Assembly (NCBI GenBank): GCA_013396655.1
Contig: WBMV01006632.1
Coordinates: 815,806-879,805, forward strand
DNA from: Campylorhamphus procurvoides
Taxonomy: Eukaryota > Chordata > Aves > Passeriformes > Dendrocolaptidae
DNA length: 64,000 bases
Reading direction: 5' to 3'
Shown: in pieces, positions 11,625 through 26,000 of the stretch
How positions within the stretch are numbered: position 1 is the stretch's first letter
Layout: the number at the start of each line of letters is the position of its first letter
The notes under the pieces: generated by a model
Databases searched by the model: none
The model's input: only the letters and a program-made list of their open reading frames with translations
What the model was told of the DNA's origin: nothing
Translations under genes and position numbers: made by a program

Positions 11625-14600
11625 ATCCAGGTCTTGCAGGCACTCACACATTAGTGATGACATAGTTTGCCTAATGCAGGGGTGGGCTGAGTAATAAGGA
11701 TACCATGTAGTATTTACTCCAGGTAGAATACTAGGCATGAAAAAGGACTGAAGGAAATTTTTTGTCTTAGGAAACAATAATGTCTTTTAACATTCTGTGC
11801 ACATCTCAGTGACTGATGGCTGGGACAGATGTGAACTATTGTCTACTTTTCCAGACAGGCATACAAAGGGGTGTTGTAGTGGTGCCTTTGGACACAGGAG
11901 CTGGCTGCTATGATCTCTTTTTCTCTCCCCTTACGCTTTCTCATTCCTTACTATTTGGAAAGACTGTCTATCATCTATGTGACTGAACTTGCTCTTCTGT
12001 GCCTCTCAAAGCTGTTTGCAAAAGAGGGGAAGCACTTTAACGCAAGGCATGCAATAGCAGAGCAAAGTCTGAAAGAGAATATGAACTATGAGTACAAGGA
12101 TTTTTTCAGCTATCAGTAAAGTACAGGTGTCTCTGAGGCTGGGTGTAGCTTTGAAATGATAGGCAACACCACTGTACAATGTGTCAGGATGAAGAGAGAA
12201 TACACTGCTCCCTGAAAAGAGGAATTTGAGCTGAATGTAACTGCTCAAATGGATGTCAGCCAGTGCACCTGGGCTCAGTCACCATAGCAAACCCTAATTC
12301 CTAAATAGGAATTCAAGAGAAATGTTCTGTGGCACTATATAAATTCTGAGAACTGTTTGTATAGTTTATATTTTCATTTTCACTTTCAAAAATGGCATTT
12401 GCTCCTATGTCTAGCACCTAATGATCAAAAAAGAATTTTTTCTTTAACTTTGTCAGGACTGTGCAGCTACTTGATCTGAGATACCAAGATTACAAATAAT
12501 TTAATCCTTTTACTTTAGATATTTCAATATTGGAAAACACAATGGATGACAGACTTAAGTGGTGTACATTGACCAAAAAATATCAGTTTGGTTTATGTTG
12601 TTTTTTACCAGCTGAGTACCCAATCCAGTAATCTGAAGCATATCAAATTTCTTCTTCTCGCAATTTGGGCAGAGCAGTCTCAGTCCCACAGACTGGTTAC
12701 TCACTCACACTGGAGCAGGTGAACCAAAATGTTCCTGCTTATCCTCCACAGTGGCTAAAAAGGAGCCAAGGCAGCATTAGACCTGAAGCTAGTTTAGAGT
12801 TGAGTTGTGCCTGGTAGTTCTTTACTGAGAAACTAGCAAACATCCCTTGGAAGGGGTTGTTTGTCCCTCTTGGACATATTCTGCCACAAAAACACCAGGT
12901 CTTCGTCTTGTGGACAAACAGTGGCACCCTGTGCTTTATGCATGACTACTCTCTTTCAGTGCTAGAAGGACCTCCCAAATGGACAGGATCATCTCAGCTG
13001 CAAAAAGGAATGAGGATTGTGGAGATGCTCCAGCTGAGGTATAATGTCAGGCCCCAGCTCTGAAGTAGTGCCTTTGTCACATGAAGTTCCAGTACTCGTG
13101 CTGAAGTCAGTTCTTCTGGAGCTTCATTTTCAGGGTTGATTATCACCATTCATTACCAATAAAATTATATGACTGAGCCTCTAAAACACAGAGTGTAAAA
13201 TCAAGCAGAATAGCTTTGTGTGGATATGGCCTTAAGTGTGACTACAGTTGAGCATGCTAAGCAACAAAGGAAGGTTGAAAAGCAGATAAGTTTCTGAAAT
13301 TTTCTTGTGAAGTTTGTCACAAAACTTTTAGTAGCTACTTATTAGAAAATGTAGTTCTTGCCCATGACAGTGATATGTGAGGTAAAGCACAGGATATTAA
13401 CTCTTCTGAAAAAATCTCAGTCCTAAAAGTCAAGTGAATATCTTTTCGAGGAAGAAGTAGGCTGTGCTAGTCAGGGCAGCATTATCTCTACTGCACTCAT
13501 TTTCTCCATAATTGAAGTTATTAAAGTATAAATATTGGTACATGTACTAGAGCATCAGATTGGATTTTTATCCTTTTGTCAGTATTCCCTTTATGTTCTT
13601 TCTTATGTTCGATCTGCAGTGATTAGCTTAGACTACAATACCTTGCTGTGACTTGTCCCCTGCACAGACCTGTAAGCAGTGTCCCAGGAGTGTTGTACTT
13701 TCATTGTGTTTGCGATTACTCTCCTCAGATTGAATATCTAAACAGGAAGAAAATTCAAACAACAAACTGAGGAGATCGATCATGTTTAGCAATGCAGCCA
13801 GTACTGGGCTGAAAAAGTGTCTTACCACTGACAAGGTTTAACTAAATTTCTAATTTTTTTATATTTCATCAGTAGATACTCAGAACTAGCCTTTGTAGAT
13901 GAATCATATAGAAATTCTTCATCCTGGTATGTACAAAAGCAGTTATATGTCTTGTCACTGTATTAAAGATAGGTGTCCCATCTACTGGGAACTGTAGCAT
14001 ATTAGCCTACACCAGTCTTTCTATAGTGATGTGGTATTTGGGTGTACTTTTCTGGCATATTATAATGAAGTGAGGCTACTATCTAGCCCAGAAAAATAAG
14101 TAAAATCAATGAATTTGAATCAAACTAATTCATTAAATCAGATGACTTAATGCATTTCTGTGACAATTAATCAATTCCCATATAACATTTTGTATTTTCA
14201 CTTCGGTAGGTGGATGTGTGTAGCAGCAAACTGATTGTGATCCCCAGAAAAGGATGTCAATCATACCAGCCTTTTCCTGCCAAATTTCATTTACAATTTG
14301 TAGAGTTGCTCCATTTATAACCTGTGTATCCATAATACAATGGTCTTTGGTCTTGAGATTAATTCTTTATCCTTCTTTGACCCACTTCTGACCTCACAGC
14401 AGTTATTCATTATATGTTACACCATTTATCTTTGGATTAACTTGATTTGCAGGAAAGGAAAATGGAAAGGGTAAGAAAAGAACATTTTGTGAAGATGCCT
14501 TGATTCACACTGAGCTCAATCTGTATAATTTTGCTGAATCTGGTCAGTTTAGTCCCAAATGTATTTTTGTAAAATGCGCCTGTTTACTTTTCTTTTAATA

Positions 14601-17030
14601 CACAGAGCTTTTTATTTGGGAATAATAAAACCTGACTGCAATGCATTTAGGCTAACCAGTATTACAGAACATAACCTCATGTTTTGGTACATGTATTAAC
14701 AAGGCATCAACAATCAGGCTCATGGTATAATGTTATGTCCTGTGTACTGTTTTCCGTCTTAATCAAAGTATCTCTGAGTGTTACTGAATCTTTGTGTTTT
14801 AGAGAAGCTTTCAACCTGTTTGGTTTCAAGAACACAATGAATGTGATTTCAACAAGTCACTGTTGAAAATCATGTCTAATGTTTAAACTAACATATTTTC
14901 ATGTTCTCAGTCAACTATTTCCTCATCTCTATTGTCTCTGAGTTATCCAGCATGACCTAGGCAACTATCTCAAGGCCCTCATATTATTACTGTTTCAATC
15001 TATTTGTATTCAAAATTGTGTTGCAAAGCATCAGCTGAATATGAAGTATCCAGGTTGGAATACATCCTGCTGGCAATAAGGAAAATCAGTTGTTCACAGG
15101 TTGATAGGATTGTTCTCATGGCAGCCATTAGAACAACAAACTCAAAACGTGTTGGTGCCTCATGTTTTCAGCTTCCTTCAGGATAGTCAGTCATATCAAC
15201 TGATTGGTTTATATCTCACAGCTCTGTTTTCAGTTTGTCCTGATTGAGCTTAGTACCAAATACCTGTGAGATCCTCTCTCTAATGGATTCAGCAAAAACA
15301 AAGGCATCATGTAGCTGTCATCTTGGGGAAACCTGAGTCTCTAGATCCAAATTTTAAAACCTTGTTTCACCTCTCTCGTTAGTATTCTGAGAAAGAAATG
15401 CAGGATTCATCCACCCTACTTCAGAAGGCTATGACCAAGTCTAAGACAAATGTCTCATAATAGTCAGCAGCAAGAGAGGTGAGGCTCTGCAGGGTCATGG
15501 ACTCAATCCCACAACAGGTATCTCAAAGAGGAGCCCCCTCCTCTGAGCATAAGCATCACCTTGAAGATAGTACCATCTGCCTAACCTCAGAAAGCTGACA
15601 TTAGGTAGGCTGAATCCTGCACTTCATGATTAAGATGTCTCCTACATGGCTTGATAAATGATGCGTAGATCTGATAAACAAAGCTGCCCTGTAGCAACTG
15701 GATCAATAATTTCAGTCCCAGTCCCACATGCAGAATATGAGACTGTGCTCCCTGTCATTGCATCAGAAAGTTTTCTTTTTCTAAGGGATTTACTTCCTGA
15801 AGAAAATCACGGTACACTGGAAAGACTGTTTTGCATTTCTTGTCTATGAAAATTAAGTTACATGGGACATTTCAGGGTTTACCATGTAAAGTTTATGCCT
15901 CTTAATATGCTCATCTCAATAAAATGGCAGTGAAAGATGGCTCATGTAAGATACGGGATAATTAGTCATTTATATAACTCACTATCTTACAAACCAAATC
16001 AGCTTCTATATAAATGTCTAGACAGCATATTAGTGCTTTGCCCAGCCAGCCTGAAAATATATAAGTGGGATAGATAAAAGAATCCTTGCTTCCTAAACTT
16101 CTTGATAGCATTTACCACACTCCCCACTGTCATTTGTATTTTGGGGGATAAAACACAAGCATGCAGGTCCCAAATATTCCAATCTGTCTGTTAAACAGAG
16201 TTCATATGAGGTTAGATTTCCATAAGTCCCATTGAAGTCAGTATTTGTTTGTTCAGTGTTAACCTCAGATTTCAGATGTCACTCAGAACTGTAAAATCAA
16301 AGTCTACTCGCAGCATTGTTATTTCAAATACATTATCGACTAGTTCATAGTATATTTACCAGAAGACTGTTCAACGGGTAAGGTAATGTGTTCTTAGATT
16401 GAATATTGCATTTCATGATGTAAATGGACTGAGTCATGCAGGTTGAGCAAAAAGCTTTGTTCCAAACAATCAAATTCTTTCTTTAAGCAGCCCTCCCCTC
16501 CTATTAGAGTGCACAGGCTTGTCATGCACTGTGGTACACCTTATGAAGTTTATTATCTGGGCAGGAAAGTACTAACTGAAGAGTATGTGCTAGTGAGTAC
16601 CCAGATCCAGTCTGGAGGGATTTTCTGTGTGGCACAGCACTGACATCTCCACTTGGGGCCAGGATTAGATACCTGCATTAACAGGGCTCTTTGCTTCTTC
16701 CTCATAATATCATTTATTAGCACAAAAGCATTGGCTTGACTAGGTTAGCATTGACCAGAGCCTTACCTTAAATCACTGGCACCACTGTTGATACTGTGGC
16801 ATTGAACAAAGTAAAAATTTCCTCAGTTGGATCTAATTCTTGTTCACTAAAGCAACGTAACGATGGATTTTGTTGTTTTTTTTCAGTGTCCAGATCAAAA
16901 CCAAACATCAGGCAGATCAATATGATATACAGACAGTTCTGATCTTCTCACTCAGGCAGAATTCTAGGATCCATTCATTTCTGGATGAAGGAAACATACT
17001 TCAATTGAAAACGGAGCATGTTCTTTCTTG

Positions 17031-17059
17031 TGCTTTCCATAAAAGCTTATGGAAAAGCA
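17031..17059. repeat. Short inverted repeat (hairpin)
   Basis: The left arm tgctttccataa (17031-17042) pairs with ttatggaaaagca (17047-17059) with one bulged A around a 4-base loop, aagc. The stem is too short for a typical microRNA precursor, and nothing around it extends the pairing. Confidence 0.75.
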
Positions 17060-19420
17060 AGTTGAAGTCACAAGAGTTCTAGAGAAAAAAAATCCTGGGT
17101 TTACCCAAGAGCCTGTAATTAATGGTCCTTGCTTAGGATGAAGGAGACTACAGTTTTTACTATACTCTCCCTCAAGTCCAATTTATGTCACTTCTGATTG
17201 TCCATCTAGTAAGCTGGATTTTTCCTAATTTATTCTCTTAGAGAACATATTCCCAGGATTAATAAAAAGTTTCACTGCACAGTATTTTTTCAGTGGCAAA
17301 AAAAAAAGTACAAAACTCAAGAAAAAGCCAGTAATTTGGGAAATGGTAAATATTGTCAAAATATGATTGAAACTCAGGAAAGGTTTAGCTCCACATTTGG
17401 AATTCTTCTTTACAAATTCCATATGTGTCTGTCATTTGCAGAACAGGGATCTATCTTCATGCGCCCTGATTTGAATAATTAAAATTAACGTTAAATGATT
17501 TTTAAAATGCTTCTAAGACTCAGAGAAAATAGTTGTATCTCTCTTCATCTCTGTCTGTAATGCCTGTACCTGGCTTTTGGGAATTCAAAGGTCAGAAACA
17601 AACTATGAGAATATCTTCATTCTACTGGTGATTTGAAACTTGAGTCTGGATCTGAATACTGTTGCTCAGTCCTGTCTCTGTTCTTTCTCTGCAGATAATT
17701 GGAGGGAAAAATCTTGGCTATTTATTGCACTGCTGCTATCCACACATCCTATTCCTGTTTTGGAAGGCTTCCTAAATTCATTACACAGTGAAAACTCCTA
17801 CTTAAGTTATTTGTTTGCCTGTGCAGAGACCAAAAAACAGACCAGAGAACAGAACTGCTTATTGCTGTATACATGTCAGTTGTTGGCTTGCTGAAACTGT
17901 GTTCTTTTGCTCACTCCTTGGGCAAAGTCCAGACAGATCTGAAAATTCAGGGAGAAATTATAAGTCAAAGCCTTCTTGCATATTTAGTGACCACGTCAGA
18001 ATAACCAGTACTGCCAAGGGCCATCAGTTTTCTAGATTGAATGGGCCTTCAAAGGAAAAAGAAAATGTTTATAGTGAAAACAAATTAATTTATCAGAACT
18101 TTAACCTTCAGCTGTCAGCACCAGAATGCAATGTCAATTGGAACGAGAGTTGCCTTTGACAAACCTTAGATCAGCCCTGTTTGCAATGCCTTATGCACAG
18201 ATCTTTACAGGGACAGAGCAGTGCTCACTAGCACAGTCCATTAGCTGTGCAAGCTGCTGCATTGATTTCAGAATACAATGCTGCAGCAGAAGAAGAGCAA
18301 TACTTTGGTATCTTTGCTGTTCACTATACAAGGTTTGGTATTTATTTACTTCCAAAGAAATATTCACTTCATAGGGTAAAATAAGCTCATTTACCTGATA
18401 AGTCTAACAATGTTCAACTGTATTTAGAAAAAAAACCAGTTCTCAGATATTGCAGAAAATCAGCTAGACTGCAATACGAAGGCCGTGACTGTGATTCTTG
18501 AGCTTGTAATTTAATTTTAAGCTGTTAAAACTAGGGAAGTATGAGGCTCAGAATATAGTTCCGTTAATGCTTTGTGAGACACAGGGAGCCAGTCTGGCAG
18601 CAGATTTCAACTGCTCTAAGTTATTTGAAACAGAAAAAGATAACTTTAATTTTATACTGAGTATGTAATAGAGAGATAGAATAAATATTTAGCTTTTTAA
18701 AAAGTGAAATTTCTGGAAATTTGGGAGTGAATATGCCACTCCAGGTGCTCTAACTAATGAATCCGCCTGGCTAAGACTTGCTTCTGTATGTATGGGAAAT
18801 AATGCTTAGAAACTAAAGTTACATGTCAAAATAGTTGTATGAATGCCACATCTTTGTTCAGTGTAGATGACAGCCACTTTGTTCCCTTCCTGCATGTGGA
18901 CTATGCAAGGTACTTTATGAACTGTATTACAATACTGAGAATTCTTTGTTCAAATTATTTCCATTTTATATTTTTAATGAAAACCAGTTTTGTAGCTTTT
19001 GTCAAATTATTCCTGATAAATTCACAGTCTTTGGAAGGGGAATCTCTTGGTCTTCCAAAAGAGGCTGTTACTTTATGTTGCCGTTCACTCACACAGAGAA
19101 TTAAGTATGATTAGAAAGACTGCTGTTTGTATTCCCCTGCTTCTGTCTCTGTGAAAGTTGAGATGTGCAGTGCATGGGGCAGGGGACTGCTAAAGAAGGT
19201 AGGGTACTCATACAGTTGACATGACTGTGGTCCAAGAAAATAGAAGTTTTTACTGCTTTCCCATGCTTTAGTGAGCAATCACATAAACGAAACTTGGAAC
19301 AGCCTTTAATTGTAGGTTTTTCTGCACATCATCTGTGCCTTGCCTGAGAGCAACATGGTTCTAATTTGGAGAAGTATGGGCAATGCCAGGCACAGCTTAA
19401 CTTAAAAGAAGTGTTCTCAG

Positions 19421-19480
19421 AATATATTAGCAATATAATATAATTAATATACAATAATAATGTATCATTATATATATGTA
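19421..19480. repeat. AT-rich low-complexity segment
   Basis: About 60 bases made mostly of TA/AAT/TAT words, including a run of tatatatatg near the right end. No coding or element signal. Confidence 0.65.
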
Positions 19481-20000
19481 CAAATGTTTCCTGTGCTGAA
19501 AAGTCTGTCCCAGGGCATCTCAAAATAATTTTAAAACTAGTAAGTAGTCTTAATTTTAATCTCAATTTGATTTAGTACCGTGTCCGTAAAATGGTGCTGG
19601 TATCTATTCCCTCTCCTTACAGGTCAAGAAAATATATAAATAAAATTTGCAAATCTCCTGATAGTTCTGTGTGTACAACAAACCAGCCCAGGACTGTATC
19701 TGTTATATTTGTGAGAAGTGTACACAGTGTGTCGAGCAAGGAGATAACAGAACATCAAGTGCTATTTAATGCATTCACTCAGTGAGATAGGAGGCATATG
19801 CAAAAGATCGTATGTGCTTAAGTCATTAAAAACCATTCTAATGCCTTGAGGATGAAGGGTAAATAAGGACAATACAAACCACTAGTTCTAGTATTCCCTA
19901 AGTTCTCACTGCTTGATATCTTTACATATATGAAATACTTCCAATGAAGCAAGGAATGAGTGTGCAGGCATGCCTACTTTCCACATTTCATATTGCCTAT

Positions 20001-23000
20001 TCTGCCTCATATTCCTCGCTGACGCTTCATGCTGAGATGTCTCCACCTCTCAATTTTAGGATACTCATATTTGAGCTTGAATGGAGCTTGGCAGTAATTA
20101 CACCCAGACAGTACTTCTGCTCAGTCACTAAACCATGTTCTCTCTGCCTGCACCCAATTAACCTTTCCCGGTGAGTCCAGAAAGGAGAGTGGAAGCTGTA
20201 TTACAATTTTTGTGGCATTAAAAATTCCCATTACATTTTTTGTAATTTTGTTAGTTCCCATGTTCTAAGTCCCAATTTTTTTCTAATTACTTATTATTGT
20301 ATTTTATTACTTATAATTATCTGAGAATTGGAAAAAAATGTATTCACTGTAGGTTTTACTGAAAATGTCATGGAACACATTGAACACATATTCAGAAATA
20401 CATTTGTGAATGATTCAGTTAGGTCTCTAAACTGGTCATATAATGGCAAGAAGTTTTCAAAAGTATTTTGGAATTAATCAAAAAGGGCTTTTCTGCATCC
20501 CGTCTATGAAATTCCCTCTGGAGTTTTATCAGAAAAATTGAGTATTTTTCTTTCCTTCTTCTCTGACCAGTTCTGTAGTGTTGGTCAGGTTGTCCAAAAT
20601 TGGTATGATTGTCTACATTACTTCTAGCAAGACTTCAGTCTCATGGAAACCGACACTCATATTGAATTCTTATCAAGTGTTATTTTCTTGCCTTTGTGCT
20701 CCCTTATTCTATGAGCAATCTGACTAATTGCACATTAATTCTTTACTATTTGTATAACTCCCACCATTTCACTAGTTCAACAAACTTTGAACTGTTGACC
20801 TTTCCAGATCCCTTTGAAGGCCTTCTTTTTCTATGTGTGATCTGTGGGTGAGCTTAGGCAATACGTTCAGTTTTATACAGAGCATGCCAAGAGCTCCAGA
20901 TGAAGGACTGCAAAGAAGAACTCTTTTGTAGTGTGCAAACAGGACTTTTATTGTTTTTACAAAACCCAGAAACTCCACTACTTATTCTTAGTGCTTCCTA
21001 TAGCTATTTTATCAATTAACCACTTGGAGATACATAGGCACTTTTAGAATTCTTTTATAACATAGCATTTGCCAATCTTGAGTAGTCAATGCACTGTGTT
21101 ATTCCATTTTTATGTTTCTACACATGCACTAGCAGACCCATTTTATAAATGAGAAAAAAAAAAATAAAATATTGATCTGGGCAATTACTTCCTATCGTCT
21201 CGTGTCTTCTTTCAGCTAGCAGTCACAAAATGAGTTCTTCATCTCATTTGCTTACAATGATGGTAGGCATAAATTACTAGAATTGACCACTCTAAAATGA
21301 GTTTTGTAGGAGTCACTGTTCTGTGTAATTGCAGTGTCCCATGTAATGACGTATTTAATAGCACTGCTTCACTGACTTAGAGTAATAGTTCTAATCTTCA
21401 CCAAATGTCTATATAGTAGCATAGTAACATTCAGAAGTATTTTTCTTCTCTTTTTTTTACAAAGTTTGTCTTTATCCTAAACAACAGCATTTTAAATGTG
21501 TTATCCTTATGTAAATGTATTATCCATTACAACATTTTTACCTTAATGTCCTTTCCACTGCATAGTTATTTCTTCCTGAAGGGCCAGAGGTTTAGGCAGC
21601 CTGCTGTCATTTTCAAGGTTAATACAAAATCATTTTCATTTTGATAAGGATTGTTATATGGAAATTAAAACATAATGTTTTTTTCATGGATTCTTCCTTG
21701 CTGTTCTTTCTCATTGTTGAAAGCAAAAAGAAATGTAACTTAAATTCTATTCTCTGAGTAGAAGCTATCTTTATTAGATGCTCTTTCATCAAATCAAGAT
21801 TAAATTTTATTTTTTTCTACTCTAAGAGCAAAAGGAATGACACTTGATTTTGCATGGATGTATGCAAAACTATGAGTTTATGTAGAAAACTCATACTATC
21901 ATCAATGTACATCAACAAGCTGTGTTGCTAAGAAGAGTTTCCCACTATTACCATGAAAAGGAAGCAATATAATTCCTTTAGGATTTGAGTATTAGAACTC
22001 AAGAGAAGTTTTATTTAACCAGAAATGGGGCTTACACTTTAAGATTTCCATATAGTTTCCTTGAAAAGTGATGTGTGGTGGGTTATGGACAACATCCTCT
22101 CGGTCACTGTAAAGCAGCTCTTTCACAAAAGAATGTGTCAACAGAGGTAGTGGATGTACCACCAACTGTCATGCAATTTTTAAAGAGATTTATCATCTCT
22201 GTGAGCAGGATTTTTCTAAGGTTTTCCTTTCTGTCAGCATTTAAATGCTTCTGGTGTGCCTACGACCTTCATTAATTGTTGGTTTAGGTCACTGCTTAGC
22301 ACAGCCTGTTCAGTGGGGAGCTCTTCTGACCTGATGGCATAGATTTATCCAGCCACCAAATTCAACTGCCTTTGGAGACTAAGTATACTTAGTAAGATAC
22401 CCTGGGCCACAATGAGGGGTCACTTAGTAAAGTCTGTGTCTAAGGTGTGCTTGTTTCATCTTTGCTTTTGCCTCTGTCCTTTCCTGTATGTAGACGTGGC
22501 AGAAGTCCAGACACTATTTTTCCCATTGTCCTGTAGCCTGCTGCCCTGGTGACAACTGCCCTAGTATTGGCATTCAGGGACTGGCTTTTGTATTACTTTG
22601 GGAGTGTAGTCACAAGTCAGTGACATTAGCGGTTTAAGAAAGGAAGCAGAGAATCAGGTCTGCAGTTAATGAAATTAAACTTTCCTTATCAGGCCACAAA
22701 TGAGACTCTGGAAGCCTTGATTCAGAGTGCTTCAAACTCAAATTGTATTTTACTGTCAAATTGCCAAGACATTTGACCCATATGAGAGCCTCTTCCAAGA
22801 GCTAAATGAAAAAATGCATTCTTGTGAATACCATTGAAATTGTTCTCAAGTTCTTCTCATGCTCTCAGCCATTAGCCCCTTCCAGAAAATGGTTTTCATA
22901 TTCCTTTTCATCCCTCCTACAGATATAACAGGTTTTCAGCCTCTGAAGATGTTATGAGCTGTCTTTATAAATCTCTTTAAAATAACTTGGCAAGCAATAA

Positions 23001-26000
23001 TATGACATTTCATATAGCTGAAGCAAAATATGCTAGACTATCCTGTATTAAAAAAATATGGGACTAAATGTGAAATATGTAGTCTAAGTTGCACCTAAGA
23101 TTGCTTTCTTTACATACAGTATACACAGAGTGAAGTGTCTAAAAATACCATAATACTTACTTCTTTTGAACAATAAATATATCTATATTTACAGCCTCTA
23201 AAATGGATGGTGCCAGCAAGTCAAGACATTAATGTTACATGCAAAAGAAGTCTTCAGTGCTGATCCAGAGTCCCCTTAATGCTCACAACAGACCTCTGAA
23301 AGATTTCTTTCTATGAGAGCTTTTTGCCCGTTGACTGAGAAAGTGTTCTTTTATACTGTACTCCTCAAGTACAGGGGAACTGAGAGCTGTTCCTCTAAAA
23401 AGAGCTTAATCAGGTAAGAGTTTAGAAAAGTGGGCACTCCTTCGAAACCAGAATTCAAAAATACTCCATGCTGGGATTTCATTAAATGTGCTTTAGGCAA
23501 GGTAGAAAATGGAATGTGAGTAATGAGACAAGATCTGCATATTCCCTTTGCTGGAACTGGGATTGTGATATGTGTGTCTATTTATATGTATATACATACA
23601 CAGGCACCCAAAAGTCCATTTTTGCAACTCAGAATAATTTAACCAAAACTCTTACGTTTTCCTGAGGAGGCTTGCTGTTCTTCACCAGATGAATACCTTA
23701 CAGGTGTTCAATTTGTAATTTACATTTTCCATTTTGCATGCATGTATCTCATGACTTCTCCCACAGAAGGGGCAGATACAAGTGGAGAAGTTGATATCTG
23801 TGTTCTCTATGGAATAGTCAGAAGATGTAGAAGGAAGGATGAACATTATCTACAGGCTCAACATTCTATCTCTCCATGATAACTGTCAATCAGTCTAACT
23901 TGATGTGCAATAATTTAGCCAAAATTAAGCAGCTTTGAGAAGAGAGACTAAGGGAGGTTCCTTATTGCCTATATTACACATATGGTCTGATGGCTAGGGT
24001 CCTGTCTTTGGAGAAGAGAGATATAAATTCCAATTGCTGTGCTGGATCAGTCAGACAGGAGGAAGAGGAGGAACAGGACGCTCCTATCTGCCTGGGAAGT
24101 GACCTGCTCATTGTTGGAGAGCTTGAGTTCCAGAGTATGGTGGTACTGTGCATGGTTTGCATAGATGCATCTTCCCTGGTGTTTGAAAGGCAATTGACTC
24201 TTGTTATGAAAATAGTCCGGAATTTCTTTACTTTTCTTACTTTTATCATCAGTGCCCCAAAATTATTACAATTCTCAAATCTTCTCAATTTACCATAGAA
24301 AAATTATTGCCTGCACCAACTCAAATGAAGATTTTCAGTTGTGTTTATTTTTGTTCAGCTGTGTGGTTTTGACTCACACAGGCCTAGTTTCCATGGGTAA
24401 CTAAGGATACTTGATGAGAAGAGCTCCTAAATATAAGATACCATTTTAGCCCCGAAGAAGTTGTGTAAATTGCTGCTTTTCCTTCTTTCGCACCCTGATA
24501 CTTTTTTCAGGCAGTGAAGCTTTCCAGCAGCGACCATAGTACTATAGCCTAACAAAACAATGAGCTTTACTCTTCTCTTCAGCGAGATCAGCTGCAGAAG
24601 ACATGCCATATGGTACCTTCAGAAGTGCTTATTCAACCTACCAGCTACCAGGGTGCTAACAGGAACTAACACTGCCGCAAGTGAGAGTTAATCCTGTGGA
24701 GAACTTCAAGGGAGACATACAGTGGTACAACTTGATTTTTTTTTCTGTAACACTTTGGTTGTGTTATGAATCACGCTCTTAAATACAGGGGAGGGTTTAG
24801 GTAGAATCAGTGGAGAATAGATGGTGGCACAGCAAGAAACACTGTTACTTTAGATGAATGTTTACAGTTGTAGTGGGATTTGGGCTGGTTTGAACCAAAT
24901 CCCTGCATCAGCCCCATTTAGTGTTTTCTTGTTTAGTTAGGAACACAATTTTGGATTTTAAATTTCTTTTGGAGGAAGCTAAATTGGGAAATTCCTTCTA
25001 AGTGCTCATGAATGCATGCCAGCTCTGAGGGGAGAGTCCAAAACAATGACTGGTCATGAACAGCATTGAGCACTCAGCAGGTGGAGACTTTCAGTCTCAG
25101 GAACCAGACAAACTCCCCTTCAAAGTAAATTCCTTGAGCTGCATCTGACAAAGATGCAGGAACCTCAGCACCAAGTTGTTTGATCTGATCTGCTCCTGTC
25201 ATGCCAAATTGTTTGCTAATGAGATATGAATGCTTTGTTAATTCAGAGTTGAGGTATTGACTAGCTATAAATCTGCATTTTAAGCAAACTCTTAGGTCAC
25301 TAAGTACTAACTGAATAAAAAATTTTGATCAAAGGCGGATGATCTTGCTTCTGTTCAAAAGCTTGACTGAGTTCCAGAAGAAATTGGATGTTCTTTGCAA
25401 ATTTTTAAAGGCTGCAGCCTGAAAAGTATTTATCCCCTGTACTTGCTCTTTGAAAGTGCTAGAAAGTACTTCATCATGCTCTTAGAAACTTCATTCTTGC
25501 TAAAACAGAAAAAAACAAACACTCCTATCTGTGCATTATACAGCATCTATGTAGAAAAGGATCTATGCTGGTGATAAATTTCTCACACTCCTCTCTATGA
25601 TTTGTAAGATGTTATCTATAGATTTTTTCCATATATTATAATAACCTACTCTATCAAGGTCTTGCTATTTGTGGAATCCTGATTGGTTTTTTTTTGTTTC
25701 TGCCTTGTTTATTATTTTTAAAAGTTTTATTCCAACTGTTACCTGCATTTTGATGCTGAATTTTGGTGTGTTTTCAGCCAAAAATGTCCTTTTTAGACTT
25801 TAAGTTTTCCTTTAGGTTAGATCTGTTCCCCAGTGCTCAGCATCCACAGTAACAAAGTTCTTACTACAGTCTAGCACACCACCCAACAATTTGAGGGAAA
25901 GTTCAAGGATTAATATTTTTTACTTTGCATTGGGATATTCTGCTAAACATCATGTTCTCTGTGCAGGAAGAAAGTTAAATTCTCAATAGTCAGAAGCAAG

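Larger units (their letters stand above)
10257..20000. other. Unique AT-rich non-coding DNA
   Basis: Nearly 10 kb with no recognisable gene, RNA gene or transposon. Holds a poly-T tract at 10564-10577, a 30-bp tandem repeat at 11553-11624, a strong small hairpin at 17031-17059 and an AT-rich stretch at 19421-19480. The longest frame (17815-18159 on +, 114 codons) is not recognisable and overlaps the frames 17640-17894 and 18126-18374. Confidence 0.55.
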
